From Chitinophagaceae bacterium (GTDB lineage: Bacteria > Bacteroidota > Bacteroidia > Chitinophagales > Chitinophagaceae), in contig JACMLY010000170.1 in the NCBI GenBank assembly GCA_014379345.1, positions 1 to 64,000 on the forward strand: a stretch of 64,000 bases of DNA, read 5' to 3'. Numbering within the stretch: the first letter of the stretch is position 1; each line of letters begins with the position of its first letter. Under the pieces are notes generated by a model that worked only from the letters and a program-made list of their open reading frames with translations, had not been told where the DNA came from and ran no database searches. The translations under genes and the position numbers were made by a program. Positions 62,344 to 64,000 of the stretch are shown piece after piece.

Positions 62344-64000
62344 TCACACTGATTGAAATGATACCATTTTTTTAAACCGTACCGAGGTGTTGATCATTTC
62401 ATCAAAGGTACCTGAAGCAGACACTCTGCCATTTTCAAGCAGGTAGATAATGTCTGCTTGCTTTATGGTCGATAATCTGTGTGCTATTACGATCATGGTA
62501 TACCTGCCATGTAATTTTTCAATATTTTCCTGAATTACTCTTTCAGTTTCAGAATCCAATGCTGAAGTAGCTTCATCAAGAATTAAGATTTCACATTTTT
62601 TAAAGAGTTCCCTTGCTATTGAAATCCTTTGTTTCTGTCCTCCTGAAATTAATAATCCATTATCTCCCAAATTGGTGAATTCTTTATCTGGTAGAGACTT
62701 GATAAAATCTTTTAAAGATGCCATTTCCAAAACTTCGTCAAACCGTTCTTTATTTTCAGGGGTAGGATCTGCCCAAAAAGTTATGTTATTAAAAATAGTA
62801 TCGTTGAATACCACAGATTCCTGGGATATATATCCAATCTTATCCCTGTAGCTGTTCAAATTGTAATTTATTAAAGGTGTATCATCAATTAAAATCTCTC
62901 CGCTTTTTGGTGTAAATAGTCCGGCAAGGATATTAGCAGCCGTCGTTTTACCTGAGCCGCTTTCACCGATAAGTGCGATAGTTTTTTTTGCAGGAATTTT
63001 AATATTGATCTTATCTAATGCTTTGACCCGGTCATAATAGAGATCCACATTCCGAAGATGAATTTGTTTTTTCACACCAGCAAATTCTGCTGTTCCCATT
63101 AGTTCCCGGGACTCTGTCATTTGATGTGCGCTTGCCGATATTGCATACATACCGCCGATGTTTTCAATAAAGGTCTGCCAGTCATTTTGGACCTGAACCA
63201 GAAAATTCAAAGCTCTGTAAAAAAGAAATAAACTCAGTAAAATAGTGTTCAGGCTGGTCCCCATTAGATTGGTTTGTAATAGAATTACAGCACATACAAT
63301 CGTTATGATTATCGGTTCTTTAATACTTAAGGAAACAGCCTTGATTTTCCCCATGCTTCTATTCAGGCGTTCATATTTTCTAACTACATTTTGAAGCATT
63401 TCTGCATATCTGGTAAAGGTATTGGTAGACTTTAAATATTTAAAGTTGTGAATAGCCTGTATTATAAAATTGTTCGCAGAAGACGCTCTTTTTGTCAACT
63501 CGATAGAAGCCTTCTTTGTTCTTTTATAAATTTTCCGATAAATAAAATTGGATAGTAATGAACCCACCAGTACCATCAAGGCAAACTGATAATTGGCAAG
63601 AAATGCGAGGCAGATATAAGTAGACAACATAAAAAAATTCTGCGCCGCTGTGAAGTAAGCTGTCATGGATACAAATAAACGGTTTACTTCAGAAGTGAAT
63701 GTATTCTGAATTTTACCAGCGTCTAATTCCAGAAATCCACTGTAGGATAGCCCTTCGAGCCTATGAAGAAGTTCCTTTCGCACTTTTAAAATAAATAAGT
63801 GCCGCATCCTGGCATAGAAACTCAGCTGAATAAACCTGAGAAGGCCTTTACAGGTAAACATAAATACCAACATTCCAAGAATGGTCGTTAGCGTCAATTC
63901 AAACCCGAGACTTCGAACAAAATCAACGATATAATGCAATTGTCCAAGCGACTCTTCACTATTTACAGTCTTATCAGGATTGCCCACAAATTGTAATAGT
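62344..64000 (-). CDS. ABC transporter, TM plus ATPase fusion (MsbA/PglK-like exporter), truncated by window edge
   Basis: IALIGESGSGKTTAANILAGLF Walker A; LISGGQKQRISIARELF signature; ILILDEATSALDSETE Walker B. The listed GTG start is preceded by open frame to the window edge. Confidence 0.92.
   Translation of the reverse strand, partial: LLQFVGNPDKTVNSEESLGQLHYIVDFVRSLGFELTLTTILGMLVFMFTCKGLLRFIQLSFYARMRHLFILKVRKELLHRLEGLSYSGFLELDAGKIQNTFTSEVNRLFVSMTAYFTAAQNFFMLSTYICLAFLANYQFALMVLVGSLLSNFIYRKIYKRTKKASIELTKRASSANNFIIQAIHNFKYLKSTNTFTRYAEMLQNVVRKYERLNRSMGKIKAVSLSIKEPIIITIVCAVILLQTNLMGTSLNTILLSLFLFYRALNFLVQVQNDWQTFIENIGGMYAISASAHQMTESRELMGTAEFAGVKKQIHLRNVDLYYDRVKALDKINIKIPAKKTIALIGESGSGKTTAANILAGLFTPKSGEILIDDTPLINYNLNSYRDKIGYISQESVVFNDTIFNNITFWADPTPENKERFDEVLEMASLKDFIKSLPDKEFTNLGDNGLLISGGQKQRISIARELFKKCEILILDEATSALDSETERVIQENIEKLHGRYTMIVIAHRLSTIKQADIIYLLENGRVSASGTFDEMINTSVRFKKMVSFQSV

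Noticed and set aside
35407-64000. Whole glycan locus as a novel system
   Set aside because: Large variable GT2/GT4 clusters are ordinary in Bacteroidota; only specific modules within it are reported as findings.

Overview
64-kb chromosomal window with Bacteroidota character: SusC/SusD pair, type IX secretion C-termini, TAnnTTTG promoters and the bS21/tuf/secE/nusG/rpl/rpoBC gene content. The family level (Chitinophagaceae-like) is an impression only. (1) 0-13.8 kb: 5'-truncated C25/PorU-like protein, HscA-type Hsp70, a small locus of radical SAM, glycosyltransferases and an oxidoreductase, riboflavin synthase, bS21, XerC/D-like recombinase, HPF. (2) 14-35 kb: tRNA cluster, tuf, tRNA-Trp, secE, nusG, rplKAJL, rpoBC. 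This normally compact block is broken by a convergent histone-H1-like gene (nusG|rplK) and by a complete lacI-susC-susD cassette (rplL|rpoB). (3) 35-64 kb: a long, mostly minus-strand surface-glycan locus with PglF/CapD-like dehydratase, DegT aminotransferase, small phosphoglycosyltransferase, ATP-grasp, HAD, many GT2/GT4, asparagine synthetase, polysaccharide deacetylase, Wzy-like membrane protein and an ABC exporter cut by the window end. Main non-coding signals: five intergenic elements, each made of two inverted arms of imperfect 7- or 8-nt tandem units; tRNA-Thr half-gene copies capped by identical TCCCGAC/GTCGGGA hairpins; boxA-like leader motifs; and an attenuator-like hairpin before rpoB. 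The best pathway-level hypothesis is a split PglB2-like module (phosphoglycosyltransferase plus separate ATP-grasp). No CRISPR array, rRNA, transposase or prophage was seen. All family calls come from reading motifs and translations; no database search was run.
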